64,000 nucleotides of DNA, from the NCBI GenBank assembly GCA_009617715.1, contig VTFK01000155.1:372001-436000 (forward strand). The letters run 5' to 3'. Below the pieces are notes generated by a model. That model had not been told where the DNA came from, did no database searches, and saw only the letters and a list, made by a program, of their open reading frames with translations. Source of the DNA: Plectrocnemia conspersa (lineage: Eukaryota > Arthropoda > Insecta > Trichoptera > Polycentropodidae). The translations under genes and the position numbers were made by a program. Numbering within the stretch: the first letter of the stretch is position 1; each line of letters begins with the position of its first letter. This document shows, piece by piece, positions 11,384-25,369 of this stretch.

Positions 11384-14149
11384 TGACTGTCTCGATTTTT
11401 AAAGAACACAAAAAAGCGGCATCTTCTTAATTATTATGCCCGACCAAGCTTACATACATAATGTGAGTAATTGTAATAAAGTGCACAAAAGCACATTCAG
11501 TTGTATAAAAGGGCAATCCACATGTTTGTTGATATTTTAGTGAAGAAAGTGTCATTTGGAAAATTTTCGTTGAATAAAAGCATCTGGCGATGAGATTCAA
11601 TCTGCGACCTTAGCATCATTAACGTTTACAATGCATAAAGGACAGATTGTAAAAAAATGTCACTGCATGTGTAGTAATAATAATGTGAACGATACACGCT
11701 ATGTAATTAGCTTTCTGTGATTTTCAATGTTACGAAAGAAACATGATGGCATTAATTAAGCTACAATTGCCATAAATAACGTATTTCAATTTTAATATAT
11801 TTTAAAGAACTTGATCTAGAATAACATTTAAAATGAATAACACAACACACTTTATCCACACGTCAAAAAAAATTACACAGCTATAACATAAATCTCACCC
11901 TCTTCAATTTGCTTTACGAATACAGTCGAACTTTGAATGGTTATGCAGGACCATTAAAAAAAATATTACTGCCCTGGGATTGTCACACAAAATTAATAAT
12001 TATTCAGAATTTGGAATGTTCATGTTTCATGTTCATTACTATTTTGTGTTCTTTATTAACACAATTTTGTGTTCTTTAGTTACACGCTTTTAGAATGATG
12101 TTTTCTACAATTTGTGTTAGTTATTTACACATTTTTTAAACAATATTATTTATATAAATAAAGTTATTATTTACATGTTTTATTTTAATGCTCTTCGCTT
12201 ATTAAAATGTGTAATACATATCAATTCTCATATATTATATGTTTCCCTCAAAATGCGACTACTCATTATTACTTTTCAGATTATCTTAATAAAAAAGTCG
12301 TCCGATCAATAATTTTCTAAGGGCGCAAAAACCTAGCTGCGCCTCTAATTATATTTCATGTGCTACCAAAAGCAATGTCAATATAAAATAAAAATAAAAT
12401 ATCTAAAAAAAATGTTTAAAAAAAAAAATTTCGCGCGATCCGGTAATGTATACTAAGTTTACGTGTAAAAATGTATGAAAAATAGTGATTTAAATTTTTT
12501 TTAAGAAACAGTCATAGCAAATATTATTATATAAGTAAATCGTAAATCGCAATTATTTTATATGGAAACAGAAATTGTACTTACCAAATATTTATTTACT
12601 AAAATAATATTAAAAAATCCGACTGACTACACTCATAAAATTACTGTATCGGTGAATTCATACCAGATTTGGTTGACAGAATATTTATTTTAGCTACTCC
12701 TGATAAGTACCTAAATCTGTTAATGATCTAATTTAATATGTAAGTGTACCGCAGAACAATACCAAAAATATTAACATTTTATTTGAGATATGTACATAGA
12801 CATTCACATAATAAAATGACATGTACACTTGGTGTACATCACAGTAAAATATATTTAAAAATTACGTTTAGCGGCATATTGATGTTGATGTCAAGCATAT
12901 TCTTGAGTCAATACATGTAGTTCTCTTGTTTCTATGGGTGCCGCACTAATTGATACCGGTGAATCGATTTGGTCATATTTTATCTGCTGTGACAAAAAAA
13001 CAAAATTGAAGCGCATTGTTACGGATAATAATAAATTGATAATTTATTGCAGCAATCAACGACAAATGTAATGATTAGGTATAGAAATTAATATTTTAAA
13101 ATTAAAAATACAAGCTTGAGGCAAATTACATCCACATAGGTAGTTTTTGAAGGGATTGTTCATAGATTTTGAAGGGATTATTCATTTTTAAACGCTAATA
13201 TTGTCCATTAATAATTGAAGAGATTGAAGGCAAAATTCTATCAAAATTATTTAGAGCAGTGTAACCTTACACCTCGATAAAGAAAAACCACATGTTGCTG
13301 AAAAACTGTATTGAAAAAGGCACTATGCTACATTTAAGTTTCATGATCTCATGTTTTCTATTTTTATTTGTTTTTGAGAAGTAAATATTAATATAAAATA
13401 AATCTATTAAATATACTTGATTTTGTTTTTGGCTTTAAAGCAATATGTTTTTTTTTAAATTGAGATAAAAGTGATAGATACAACTAGAGAATATCTTCCT
13501 GCATCTTATAACATATTGAAAAAATGCACATATGTATGACTTTATCAAATCTTTGAGTAATATTAAATAATTAATATTAGAGAAAAAATATTTTGCATTT
13601 TCTATTTTTATCTTAGGATAAATGCATTTTATATATACAATAGTAGTTGTTTTTATTTTTTTATACAATACAAATTAAATGTGTGTTTTCTATTGTATAA
13701 AAATTTTCTTACTGCTGAATTTCAGTTTCCAATTTCAAGGAAAACTTTTGATTGAAAAAATGTTACTTTATACGCAACTCGGGATTGCCCTTGAGCCATA
13801 AACACAAACAAAAATAAAATAATTTCTGAAAAGTCTAATAGCAAAAAATAATTTTAAACAATAAAACCTATATTTTCCTGAGATAATGAATTGCGTTTTT
13901 TTAACTCTATTCTTGTTCTAGCGTAGTTTTCTCATTTTGTTTCTGAGAATAGTCATATTTTCATACCCTAATTATACCTTTGTTAGATCCGGTACTGTGT
14001 ACCGATTATAAAATGTATGTATGTACATATAAAATAAACCATACAACCGTAATATATACAATTAAATATATGTCATGTTAATTATCATGATCATGAACGT
14101 GCTAATCTTTCAATAGGATTATACGCAAGGGGTCAGGGTTCAATAATTG

Positions 14150-14310
14150 TTTATAAACGTTGAAATGCATCTTATTTGTTATCAGATTAATAAAATAAAA
14201 GATGAAAAATTGTATAAAATCATCACATCATTCACCATGTCGATGTCTCCAAGACTCGAACCAATGACCCTCGCTTGAGAAATATGTGCGCTTCCCATCT
14301 GACCACGCCC
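14150..14310 (-). mobile_element. tRNA-derived SINE head
   Basis: On the minus strand, from 14310: GGGCGTGGTCAGATGGGAAG gives a degenerate box A, and GGTTCGAGTCT about 40 bases later gives a box B, in tRNA-like spacing. The T-arm stem does not pair and there is no matching acceptor stem, so this is not a functional tRNA gene. AT-rich sequence follows. The 3' limit is uncertain. Confidence 0.5.
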
Positions 14311-15345
14311 ATCGATGGTAAGCTTTAAATATTACATGTGTCTGTATGGTAATTTCAACTCAAAATGTATGTATGCTCTTTTTAAAAAAGTTTCGACTCT
14401 CCACAGTGCAGAAATGAGCAGGGGTTCGAATGTTCGAACATTTATCTTTAAGGAAATTTGCTATATATTCAGCTGTTGTCCAATTATAATAAACAAATGA
14501 CATATATAAAATAAATGAATAAATAATTCATATGTGTAAAATTATTTTAATTGTTTAAATTATGCATTGAAAAAATTGTACTCATATTCATTTAAATTAA
14601 ATGGAAATAAATATATTTTTATTATTAGTTATTGATATTGCTTTTTTAATTTGGAAGAACTATCAAAAACAATAGTACACTTTGTTAAACAATGAATAAA
14701 AAAAAACACGTCTTTCCAGAAAAATTGATTTGTGTGTGTGATATTGATTGATTTTGTGTGTGTGTCATTAAAATTCATAGTATTTCATTATATGTATAAC
14801 ATGCATTTTTCTGTACAAATTCAAGGGGAGCAAATACCCCCCCTGCCCTTCCCCACCCCAAATGAAGTCCCTGCAAAAAACTATTTGTGTATAAACCTGT
14901 TCTCATTAATATTTTTTTTTATTTTTAATAAATTTACAGATATATTATATTTGTATTTTAAAATATTTTATATTATATATTACTATTCGACATTCATCAG
15001 CGACTACATTCAATAATTAATTAGAAATTTCTATAAATTACTTTAAAAATTCTGATGTCAGTCAAAATTGTTTTGCATGAAACGTAAGAGATACCAAGTT
15101 TTTCAGAAATCTACCTGAAAGTTATTCGACAAATACTAACTATGTATATTGTTCTTATTTTTTACATTTACAATATTAATTCATGAGTATACATATTTTT
15201 TTCAATATCAGTTTTACATATTTAAGTTATTTTTTTTAAATTATAGTTATATAATATCTACAATATGTAAATATATATTACTTTATCTAATAAAGAAACG
15301 CCGCTACAGTTAAAGATAATGTTAATTTGTTTTAATATGTTACAG

Positions 15346-15790
15346 ATATTGAACTCAAACAAAGGTTTGTTCAAAGTTGACCTTAGGATAAAAGGAAATG
15401 TCAAAAACACGACCATCGAGCATTACAGGTAGTATTTAAATTTAAGCTTATGATTTTCAAAAATTGAAGCAAACGTCACCTCTGATCGTAAAATTTTCTT
15501 TTACAAAAAAATTGTGGTTTTACGTCATTTGGGGAAAAGGTAAAAATGAAACGCAAACTTTGTGGTTCGCAATATACGTTCTTTGAAATCTGTTTATTAC
15601 ACCATGAAAAAAATAATTTGCATGTACATACATAAGTCATTTATGCACAATTTTAACATGAAGAATTTTCGGTCATTTCAGTCCTTTGCATAATTTCACC
15701 GTATCTGCACCACGCCCAGCAGCTTCGAAATTATTATACAAATTGAAAACGGGTTTAAGAATTCCTGAGCTTTCTAAGGCGAAAGTTTAA
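15346..15790 (+). CDS. Probable last two exons of an unrecognised gene
   Basis: Exon 15346-15428 follows a good acceptor (TTTTAATATGTTACAG) and ends TACAG|GTAGTA. Exon 15682-15790 follows GGTCATTTCAG and ends with TAA. Read in phase 0 the first exon leaves phase 2, and the second continues exactly in frame: ILNSNKGLFKVDLRIKG, then NVKNTTIEHYS, PLHNFTVSAPRPAASKLLYK and LKTGLRIPELSKAKV with a stop. The second exon is GC-richer than its surroundings. The matched phase and paired splice sites support a real gene end, but I find no convincing upstream exon and do not recognise the protein. Confidence 0.38.
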
Positions 15791-18700
15791 TGGTTCACCA
15801 TCCTGACACCCAAAGCTGATTCATGCACGTCGATAGGATAAAGCAGACTCGAGGTGTTTCATTGTTTTAATATATTTATTTATGTGCGTCTTTGCGGTCT
15901 GAATCTTTGTGTTGGTTCTCTTTGTCAAAAATACTTCCGATTCAATGAAAAACCACATTTTTTATAAAAAATACAAATAGTTTTCTCCTTATTCTGATAA
16001 TTTATTTATTAAACTTATTTTTTTAATGATATTTACATAATATAAGGTAATTCAATATTATTATTTAGAATTGCACAAGAAGTTATAAGAACGTCTAAAT
16101 AATAATTCGTATTCTAAATTTAAACATCCGGGCAATTTTATGTAATTTTCACGATACTTCATATGTAGCATTTTTTTTAATATCTACTTAATAAAATGCA
16201 ATCTACATAATATTGTAAAATGCTTGGTAGAATACTTTTATATTATATTATGAATGTAAGCAAAATTATAAACTAACCAGAAAGGATCCTTATAATATTA
16301 AATTACTTTAATAAATATGTTTTTAAAATTAATATATTAATCAATCATATTTATCACAAAATCTCTACACTTATTTTTTCTCTGATAAAGTAAGACATTT
16401 TTTAAATGAATTTAAAAATATATTTAACTTTAATTTATTAAAACCCTGTGTACTTAATCATACCGGTACTGTCCTTCACGGTGACCGACCAATCACATAA
16501 ATTTAAGAACAAGTGATGATCACGCGTTAAACACTGTTTTGTTATGTACTAACAGTTAAAAATAAATTTACTATATTTGTAACATAAATTAATTAGTTCA
16601 ACCGAAAAATATTTAAAATAAAAAAGACGTTGCACGAATAACGATGAACGGCACACTTACGTCAAATGTGATGAATACATGTAAAAAATATGTTTTAAAT
16701 ATATTTTATATCTACAATTACACTTGCAAAAAATATATGTTAAAAAATCACATTTTTAGTATATTAGTTATAGCATATTAACCGTCCCACATAATAAAGT
16801 AATATTTTATTTGAAAACTATCGCAAAATGACTAGATTGGCTTATTACGAACTAATTTACAAAACAGTAAAAATGTTTCAACTCTACCTGAAGTAATATT
16901 TTACAAGATAGTTTCGCTGAAGACTCAACATATTTTTTATATCTATGATTTTTTTCTTGTTTTTATCTTAAATCGCCAATTTATTACAGAGGTATAGATC
17001 TCAATACTCATGTTGCAGATGAGTGTGCAAAAATTAATTGCACATTGTTTTCTGGTTTATGTGTTCCATGAAAGCTATTTATTACCAAACAAAGTACATG
17101 ATTCATGATTATTAATCAAATTTATAAAAGATGAATTATTAAGATCATAAAAAAATGTAAAAAATATTTTAAATATGAACTATTTATGTTTAAAGTCTGG
17201 AGACATATTTGGGTAGATCATATCTCTGACTAACTGCAGCAAGCTCAACTGGTCAAGGGCGAAGCTCCGACGGCAGAACCACTATAGTTACCGAAATACA
17301 GTATAAAACTGCAGAAATGGATTAAAAACTCGAGTCAGTTCCGCAGAGTAAATTATTCATCGATTTAAATATTGTTGGAGAATAAAAATATAACAACAGT
17401 TTCCCCATTGTATTATTTCTTAGTTTTTTGACCAATCATAGTTGATTTGGGTGGTTATTGGAATTGCAGTTCTTTTTTTTATATCATTTAATTATTTTTA
17501 AATCTTGTAAGACGTTAGCCCAATGCGTTACACATAAATAAACACAATCAACGCTTACAGGTAAGTAGTGAGAGTAGTGAGACACCTGACTTTAAATTAA
17601 TGACATATGTTATTAGTTATAAACTATTATTTTAGCTTACACTAAATAAATGTCAAAATATGACTCAATTTTATTTTTATTATTTATTATGATATTTATC
17701 CGTGAGATTACGAAAATCTAATTTATGATGATCGTTTGCAAATATAAATATGTAATAATCACTATTTCCGATCTCTCATATTAGATAAAAATTGCAAAAC
17801 ACTATGGTTCATATAGGATTTTTTATGTATTAGTTACTGGTCTATAAATAATGATATTTTTTTAAGTGTGCATTTTTCATTATTAGCATTTAAACATAAA
17901 TCAGACTAATAATAAAAGTAAGAAAATTGCACTGGATAGTAAATTTTAGCGTCATATCGCTGTGCATTTAATTTTATACCGCGATGAACTAAAGCACGTT
18001 TTTTTGATACACGTGCGTAATTATTCGTAGAGCTCTCGTAATTATTCGAAATGGAGACGGACTCCGCCAGTGTGGGGTTAAAATCGGACAGATCCGTCTG
18101 TTGTCTGTCCGTTGTCCGTGCTCAAAAAAAACACGGACAAACAGATTGAGCAGGTTCGCGTAAACGATCGTTTACAGTGTTTTTTTTGTTAAAATTTGTC
18201 CCTTAAATAATTTTATGACCCTAATATTTTATTAATTTGCGCCAAAGTTGCCGCCAACGTCTAAATTTTTTCAAAGTTTTATTACTTTATGACCCATTTC
18301 TATTACATCACTACACTAGTCTTAAATATTAATTTTTGGTCAAAACTAATATTTTTATTTTATTTTTTTAGAATATGTTTAATAATACAAAACACTCAAG
18401 TAGATTTACTTGAAATATTTTATATTAATCTCGAAACAATAATATGGATTATTTTAATATTTTGAGTAAATATTTTTTTAGTTTACACTAAAAAAACATT
18501 CTAAGAATATAAATGCTTTAACAAACTGATGAAAAACGACTATGAAAGAATATCTCATATTTGTTCTGCGTATAAACAATATCGTTCTTTGTGAATATTT
18601 TCATCTCACATTAAAGATGTGGGATGAAATATCCCTAGAAATATTATTTTAAGTAGAACCTTAAAAATATTTTTTTAAATCACTTTCAAGTTATTTTTCT

Positions 18701-21125
18701 ATAGATAATAAATAATATATATTTGGTTTGGTAATGACCCTCGTTTCTATTTTCATAAATAGGAATTCATTTGCATATTCTATAACTACAAACAAAATAC
18801 CTGGTTTATAGCTTAGATTTTTTCATAAATATTATTATCTAAACGAGGTCGAAGAATTTCAACTATTAACGAAAATTTACCTTACCAGTTGCATTGCCCT
18901 TTGCCTAAATAAGTAGTTGCACCATATGTATGCTATCAAAATCCAGGTGTATTATCTAAAACATAAATCACAATATAGATGTTTTTACTGATACGATATA
19001 CTGAACACGTTGAATACTTTCCTAGATAAGACCTGGCGGAACCTTTTTTAATGAATACTGAAAATGTTAACTCTAAGTAAGAGTAATGTAGCTCTAACAT
19101 TTTTATTTCCTTAACTTATATAATTAAAATATTTAAGAACAAGCCTTAAAAAATATATTTATTATTTAAATTGTAAAGTAACTTCTGGCCCAACCTGTGA
19201 TTTCAGTGGAATCCTCATTAATCACAACTTCCAGACATTTGTTCATGCGGCACACATTCATTTGAATCATAACCAATATTCGTGGCAAATACGTCTCATT
19301 TCGTACTATTGCAATCGATATTAGTATTCATATCACGCAAAGTTCGTAATGCAAATTGTGAGCAATCTTATTGTGACTTGTGGTATTCGAAATTTCGCAC
19401 GAGCTTCCCGTGGAAATTCAGTTCCCATCGATACATTCATTCAGTTTGATAACTTTTCCTCCAAATGATTATTCGAAAATTTCTCGGAAGCATTGCTGCA
19501 ATTATCCTCCAGTGAGAATTTTTAATACAATTTTATCGGTTCTAATAAAATCAATGAATTGTTAATTTAGTATCATATTCTACAAAAAATCGTTTGACGT
19601 AGAATTTACATTTTCTTCGAAATAGTTAGCATTCTGCATAAATATAATTATAACTCATCATGCCTAATATAAATAGTAAATAATGATTACTTCTCATTTG
19701 CATTTAATTGAGTTGAACGATCGTATAATTTTTGACCACTAACCGAACAATAAACAATGATATTAAGGAGATAAGAAATTATAAACATTTTTAAAATGTT
19801 ATTATGATTCACTACCTTGCGAAAATGGTTTGTAAAAACTATCAACGCAAATTTATTAAAAGTTTCCAGGAATCGATACCACACACGTACTTACACTCTA
19901 CGCACATCCTTATGTAACGTAGAGCCCAAATTGAATTTGGAAAAATCCCGCGATAAATATTTGGTTTTAATTCGTATGTGGCATTATTTAAAATTAATGT
20001 TTATCAACATAAAATTATCGCGTATTTATGTAACTGTTTTAAAAAGTGTGATGAAATTTCAGGACGATACCTGGAAAATTTACCCTGTACGTGTGTAATA
20101 CCCGATTCCGCGAAGGTCCAATCCACCCTTTTCCACACAATGAAAGCCTTTATATATTCGTAGAAATTTTGAGTCATACATTTTAGTTGCGCCCGCTTAG
20201 CAATGATATCATCGGGGTTAAGCATGTAATTTAGATAAAAAATCAAAACAATCGTGACCTTAGCATTTTTCTAGCAATTAAAAAGTGCATAACGTGTAAT
20301 ATGAAAATGTATATGTATTAGGTAAATTATTAAAAAAACATAAACATATTTTATAAGTAATATAAATCATATACTCATTAATAATAACAAATAAAACAAT
20401 GTTCTTTATAACAATAAAATATGACTAATTTCAACAGTCATTCAATTTGTATTAAGTTCATTCATATTTAAAACTCAATCGATTTATTTTTTTTTAAGCA
20501 ATGAAAAGTAAAATAGCTATCATTTGATTTTATATAAAAGATTAAATTATACCAAAATATGTATGTTTTATATACTTCATGCTGAAACAATTTTCTCACG
20601 GTATATGCGCTCTTTAATCAATAAATAATTTAACTATAAGTTTTATGATTATATATATTTTTCGGTTGCCTACCAATCGTTGATAACATTTTACTTAAAA
20701 AAGTTTGCTAAGCTTATTAACAGATTTTTAAATACGTATATTTAAACTACATATATCAAAAATATAATCCTTTCAAAAAACTCATTATTCTAAGCCATTT
20801 TTATTAATTCGTGTTATTTTACAATATATTATAACGTCAATAACAGAAATTTAAGAAAATATTTACCACAATGAACCGTTGATACTACAAAAACTAAAAA
20901 AAAACGAAACAAAAGAAAATTATTATTGTGTTTATTATATAGAAAATACTTGAGCATTTAAAAATAAATACTTTTTACCACTATGTTAAATCTAGAAGCA
21001 ATACCAGAAATGTCCAATTTTATGTTTTTTTGCCGGACGAATGATGACGTGTAGCATTTGTAAACAGATTACGCCACAGCAGTAGTAATTTATTTTAATA
21101 ATTTAAAAGTGGTTATATTTGGTTA
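15791..21125. other. AT-rich intergenic DNA with repeats and weak exon-like fragments
   Basis: Contains the inverted SINE-like repeat at 17486-17850 (separate entry) and an imperfect hairpin at 18105-18144 (arms CTGTCCGTTGTCCGTG and CACGGACAAACAG). Two weak exon-like fragments are seen on the plus strand. One, at about 17242-17289, is QAQLVKGEAPTAEPL then stop, after a CTGCAG acceptor. The other, at about 19213-19338, is 41 open codons after a GTGATTTCAG acceptor. Open runs of this length are expected by chance in GC-richer patches, so neither is called as a gene. Confidence 0.45.
17486..17850 (-). repeat. Second inverted copy of the SINE-like repeat with LINE-type tail
   Basis: Matches 5521-5880 in the same orientation along most of its length: the GACGTTAGCCCAATGCGTTAC tail region (plus sense), the AACACAATCAAC word, the TGAGATTACGAAAATCTAA block and the CACTATTTCCGATCTC block. 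Divergence is high, so both copies are old. Confidence 0.55.
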
Positions 21126-21838
21126 AAAAATTATGATACGAGGAATCGGCAGACGAGGCGCCGCCAGTCATAGTTTTCCCGTTGAAGCCGAACAAATAAT
21201 GTTGCTTCTGCCGCAGTTACATAATTGTTGCTAGAGTGTTGCCAAGTTTGTTTGGCCATAGCCAGCGGCCATGGTCAAACGAACCATCTCGACGGATATA
21301 TTCTAGACAGATCTTATGTGTGACTTTCGAAGAACGTTAGAAATTTAACCAGCACATTGCAGAGACTTACAGAAGATCATTAAAAATGCTCGTTTTATCT
21401 TAAGAAATGCGTGCTAATTTAAGAATACTCAGTATTGCGCACTCTTTATGATGCTCTAGTCTGCAGCATACTTGAAACTAGCTTATTATCTTTTATAAAC
21501 TGCTCAAAGGGATCGTAGACAACCCTTCAGTACTAAAGCAGCTCCAAATGTGGGCTCCAGAAGGTCGTCTCATCCACTGTTCTTGACTGTAAAGTCTAGA
21601 ACTGGAGCACTTGACAACTCTTTTCTGTCAAAGGCGGTTCGTCTGCTCAATACTGTGCATAGAGATATTGGCATTGTCCTGTGCACTAATGGGTTTTTGG
21701 GATAATGCACAACTGTTCAGGTTATTTGGGTCTGTTTTTTTATCTTGTTTTTACTTATATGTTTTGGCAATCGTGACACATTAGGTTAACCTGTCAGGTC
21801 ACAAAGGTCATAATTTTAATAAATAAATAAATTTAGTT
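21126..21838 (+). mobile_element. Internally deleted Jockey-like LINE (non-LTR retrotransposon) 3' end
   Basis: The plus strand at 21445-21670 encodes C-terminal reverse-transcriptase-ORF blocks: FYDALVCSILE (usually LYxxLVRSxLEY), then RSSHPLFLTVKSRTGALDNS followed by FLSKAVRLLN. The second resembles the PxSRTxxxxxSFxxRxxRLLN ending of Jockey/CR1-type elements. The frame is broken between blocks. The 3' end runs through CCTGTCAGGT to an (ATAA)n tail ending about 21832, the structure expected of this class. The start is set at the copy of a motif (GATACGAGGAATCGGCAGAC, 21134) that recurs right after the tail at 21861, suggesting it marks the element's 5' side; that part is inference. Confidence 0.7.
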
Positions 21839-21858
21839 ACTTTTTGTACTAATAATGA

Positions 21859-21950
21859 TGATACGAGAGATCGACGGACGAGGCTTAGCCGGTCGTAGTC
21901 TTCTAGCCGTCACGTCAGTGTTACCAGAGTGCCACCTAGATTTTGTCCAT
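21859..21950 (+). repeat. Second copy of the 21.13 kb motif directly after the LINE tail
   Basis: GATACGAGAGATCGACGGAC plus the following bases through TTGTCCATAG match 21134-21262 at roughly three quarters of positions, with a shorter middle. Both copies share the GAGTGTTGCC/GAGTGCCACC word near their end. This could be the 5' start of a second, truncated LINE copy inserted in tandem, or the two flanks of an older repeat split by the LINE. Confidence 0.5.
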
Positions 21951-24900
21951 AGTAAATAATTGATAATTGATTATTTTGCACGTTTTTAAAATTTAAAATA
22001 ACCTCAAAAGTTATATTAAACTTAGATAAATAAAAACAACCAATCAATTGACTATTACTTTGTAATGTCATGTTCATGACGCTACTTGTTATCTCGATTC
22101 TTAGATTTATTTTTGACTCATACATAAGTTAACAATGAAAAATATTCTGATATACTTTTTTGTATAGTTCTATTGCTGGTTCTTCACATCCAGGACTATT
22201 CTAGATATCGTTATTTTCTGTTCGAATTTTGAAATTAACAGATATCTAATAAATCACCTACTACTTTACAACTGTTTTTAGTGGTCGTGGCTATGCAATT
22301 AATTTTGTATAATTTGGCCATTTGGTAAATATTATAAAGTTTTAAATTTGGGGGCGCAATTTTTTTTTTCAAATATCGAAATTTTGCGTCTATGTGTACT
22401 TAGATATCAACGGCTAATTCACGACTGACTGTTAAACCCCAAATTAAGAATTTCGGGATTAACTAATACATATAATTACCAGGTAAATGTTATCCATTCC
22501 CCATATTAAATAAAATCATTAGGACAATTTTATTTTCACCAGTGCTTTGAAACTAATTATATTATCGAAAATATGCTTTTAAGTTTTATTTGACTTATGC
22601 ACATGATTTTTTAATTTATACAAAAACTTTCAGTACCAATTAATTATGTCAGGAATTTATACAATAAAATGAGGCAAATTTGTCACGATTAAGAACAATT
22701 AGCCAAAGCGACTAAATTATTTATATATCTATATTACTTTTCAGCTCACACAGTTTGATCGATAGAGTTTCTAATTCATAAAATAGGCACATCCAAATTG
22801 AGCCATTTGCTAAACTTGTGGCAGACATGAGAAAATTTGAATACTGCAAATAATCATTTCAGCTAATTCAACTACAGTTGCACGAATCAGCAATTCGAAA
22901 AAAATCAAAGACATAAATATTATAATATAAGTATTAACTACTATTTACTTGTATTCATTTGTAGTTTATGTTTCTACGATTTTAGTCGCGTAATAATGCA
23001 ACAGAAACGCATTACTGTGATTTTCCTAAGTAAAGAACTCGAAACTTATTGATGCCTCAGGGAATATTGTACATAATAACAAACGTTATCTCTAAATAGA
23101 AGTAATTATGATGATCTGCAGTCGCAAGTGTAGCGTGGGATTTTCGCAAAAGCGTCTGCAGTGGGTCGTAATTGCAGAAAATCTTTAAGAAATTTTCCGC
23201 AAATCGCTCGCAACAAAGGGATCCTTTGATCGTTTTCCTTGGTATTTAAATTTATTTATTACGAAAAGCAACTTCTTGGAATCTCACTCATTGAAGATTT
23301 TATTGCGATTATATTAAATAAAAACCACAGCGTGATTAATAGTCGATGCATTCATGAGCTGTTGAATTATTTTTAAAGATAGCCAAAATATATATTATTC
23401 GTATGGTAATAATAGAACAATACAATGATTAAATAAATTAATGATTATGAATAATTATATACACTTATGCAAAATTCTTACCAATCAATCTATCATTATA
23501 TTATACAAACCATATGAACTTCTAAGACATAATAAAAATATCAAGAAAGGAACTGATAACATCTTAGAATTATATGAAATAAAAAAAAACTCTTATATCG
23601 ATTTCTCAATCAGAGCAAAACAAATCCTTTGTTTGTATTATTGCAAAGTTTATATTTTTAACAAGCAATATAATATGCGCAAACAAAGCGCATATTAATA
23701 TAATATATTCAATCTGAATAATTGCAATTTTCTTGCACCATTGACGGAAGGAAATCGAAGATCCTTTGGCACTTGTCCATTTCACGAGGAAAGACATGCA
23801 ACAACGATGTATTAATTATTATTTATGAAATTAATTAACATCAATTTCCTTGATCGTGAGAGAATAAACATTATTGTCGATCACAGTAAGGTTATTAAAT
23901 CGTCTTAATATACTGTTAAACGCAATGCCATTCCACATCGATTAATTTCAACAATGTCATTTAATTTTAATATCGACAAAATATATAATTGTTACATTAG
24001 AGCCTTATTATCATAATTTTTCTATATAACTTATTATGTTTAGTTCTTTTTAACTCTCTATAATGATTTTATAAATCGCTTGTTAGAACCATTTATATTT
24101 AACATTGAATATATTTGATTTATATGTTCTCGGGATAACGTCGGAAGATTTATCGCGTGTAATGAGGTTGATATAAAAAAAAGAAAATAAATTTTAAAAT
24201 GTGTCACTATGACTACAGAGCACTTTAAACTGTAAATGGACCATTTTATCTATATCTAAAGAGGGTTTATCCATACTATTAATTTTCCTTTGGGAATTCA
24301 AGAGTTTGGGATAATTTATGAGATCAAGTTCCGAGCAATATTCTGAGATCATTTTGCATATAAGTCGTGACTTGATGATCGAATCTGTTCTGGACATTTT
24401 TAATTAGTCAGCAGCTTACGAAAAAAAATAACTTAAAGTTCAACTAAGTTTTCAATTTCTTATTAAAAGTAATTTATATAATCAAAAATATGTAATTCAT
24501 ATTTCTTTACAAATGTAAAAAATCATCCTCTTTTAAAACCATTTTTCTTTAAAGAAAATATTACAATAAATAAGCTTACTATGCGCTTTTCGGAAACAAA
24601 TATTTATCAATTGATAAAAAAACAGATATTTATTTTAAGAAATGCTGCGGGGTCAAATATACCATTAAACTTAATATTAAGCGCAGTTTGTAAATAAAAA
24701 AATATATAAATCACGATAAAGTATTTTCATTAAATAATAGGCTTTTAATAAAAGTTTTTTTAACACCTCAGTATAAAGATTACTTAAATAATAACATTAA
24801 TTTATATAATCATTTAATTAATTTATAAAATAGGATTGTAAACTGTTTTTTATATATTATTTAAAATAAAAAATGATTTAATTTTTGGCTGCGCAATAAT

Positions 24901-25369
24901 AAATCTTCTTTTTGTATAAACAAAACAATTTTTTTTTTTGTAAAAAGACGCGATTAAAAATTGTGGTTTTATAAAAGCATTAAAACCTAAGGATCGAATA
25001 TTTATAGATAATAAAAGGTTGTAAAATTGTTAAAGTACATTTTTTTTTTATTATTTTAAAATTTATTGACCGTGTTTGCATCATAATAAAAAAATACTTA
25101 TTCTATTTACAATAATATCTTTTTTAACTGTAATACTATCAAATAAATCTTGACAGAAAAATAAATTATCAAAATTAATAATTTTTTAAGGATTTAATAT
25201 TCAATTACTGTCAGTAACATTATTAAGAAATTGTCAGTTAATATTTTCTTTTTCAGTCAATAAAGCTTTATTGTTGCTAATAATACCAAAAAGAAGTAAT
25301 TGTACTAATAAATTTGATACATACTTACAATAATATTTGAAGGAATACCCATGATTTTTATCATATACA
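21951..25369. other. AT-rich intergenic DNA
   Basis: No splice-bounded coding island or repeat unit was recognised. A GC-richer patch lies at about 23105-23235 (GTCGCAAGTGTAGCGTGGG and following), with no long open frame. From 24400 to 25350 the sequence is extremely A+T-rich. Nothing further can be supported. Confidence 0.5.

Larger units (their letters stand above)
9283..15345. other. AT-rich intergenic DNA with scattered coding-like patches
   Basis: Mostly low-GC sequence without splice-bounded open frames. Exceptions: a GC-richer patch at 9655-9745 with a 19-codon ATG frame (MAKNVNQTKQRTKRERELL) that is also open on the other strand; the coding-like stretch at 11123-11383 (separate entry); a short direct duplication of TTTTGAAGGGATT at about 13145-13175; (GT)n tracts at 14730-14766; a C-rich patch at 14836-14862; and the tRNA-like SINE at 14150-14310 (separate entry). 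Confidence 0.5.

Noticed and set aside
14836..14880. C-rich patch in an exon-like frame (IPPLPFPTPNEVPAKNYL)
   Set aside because: No downstream splice donor at the end of the open run, and low-complexity composition.
19213..19338. 41 open codons after a strong acceptor, ending in a stop
   Set aside because: Open runs of this length after an AG are expected by chance in this composition; no partner exon or motif.
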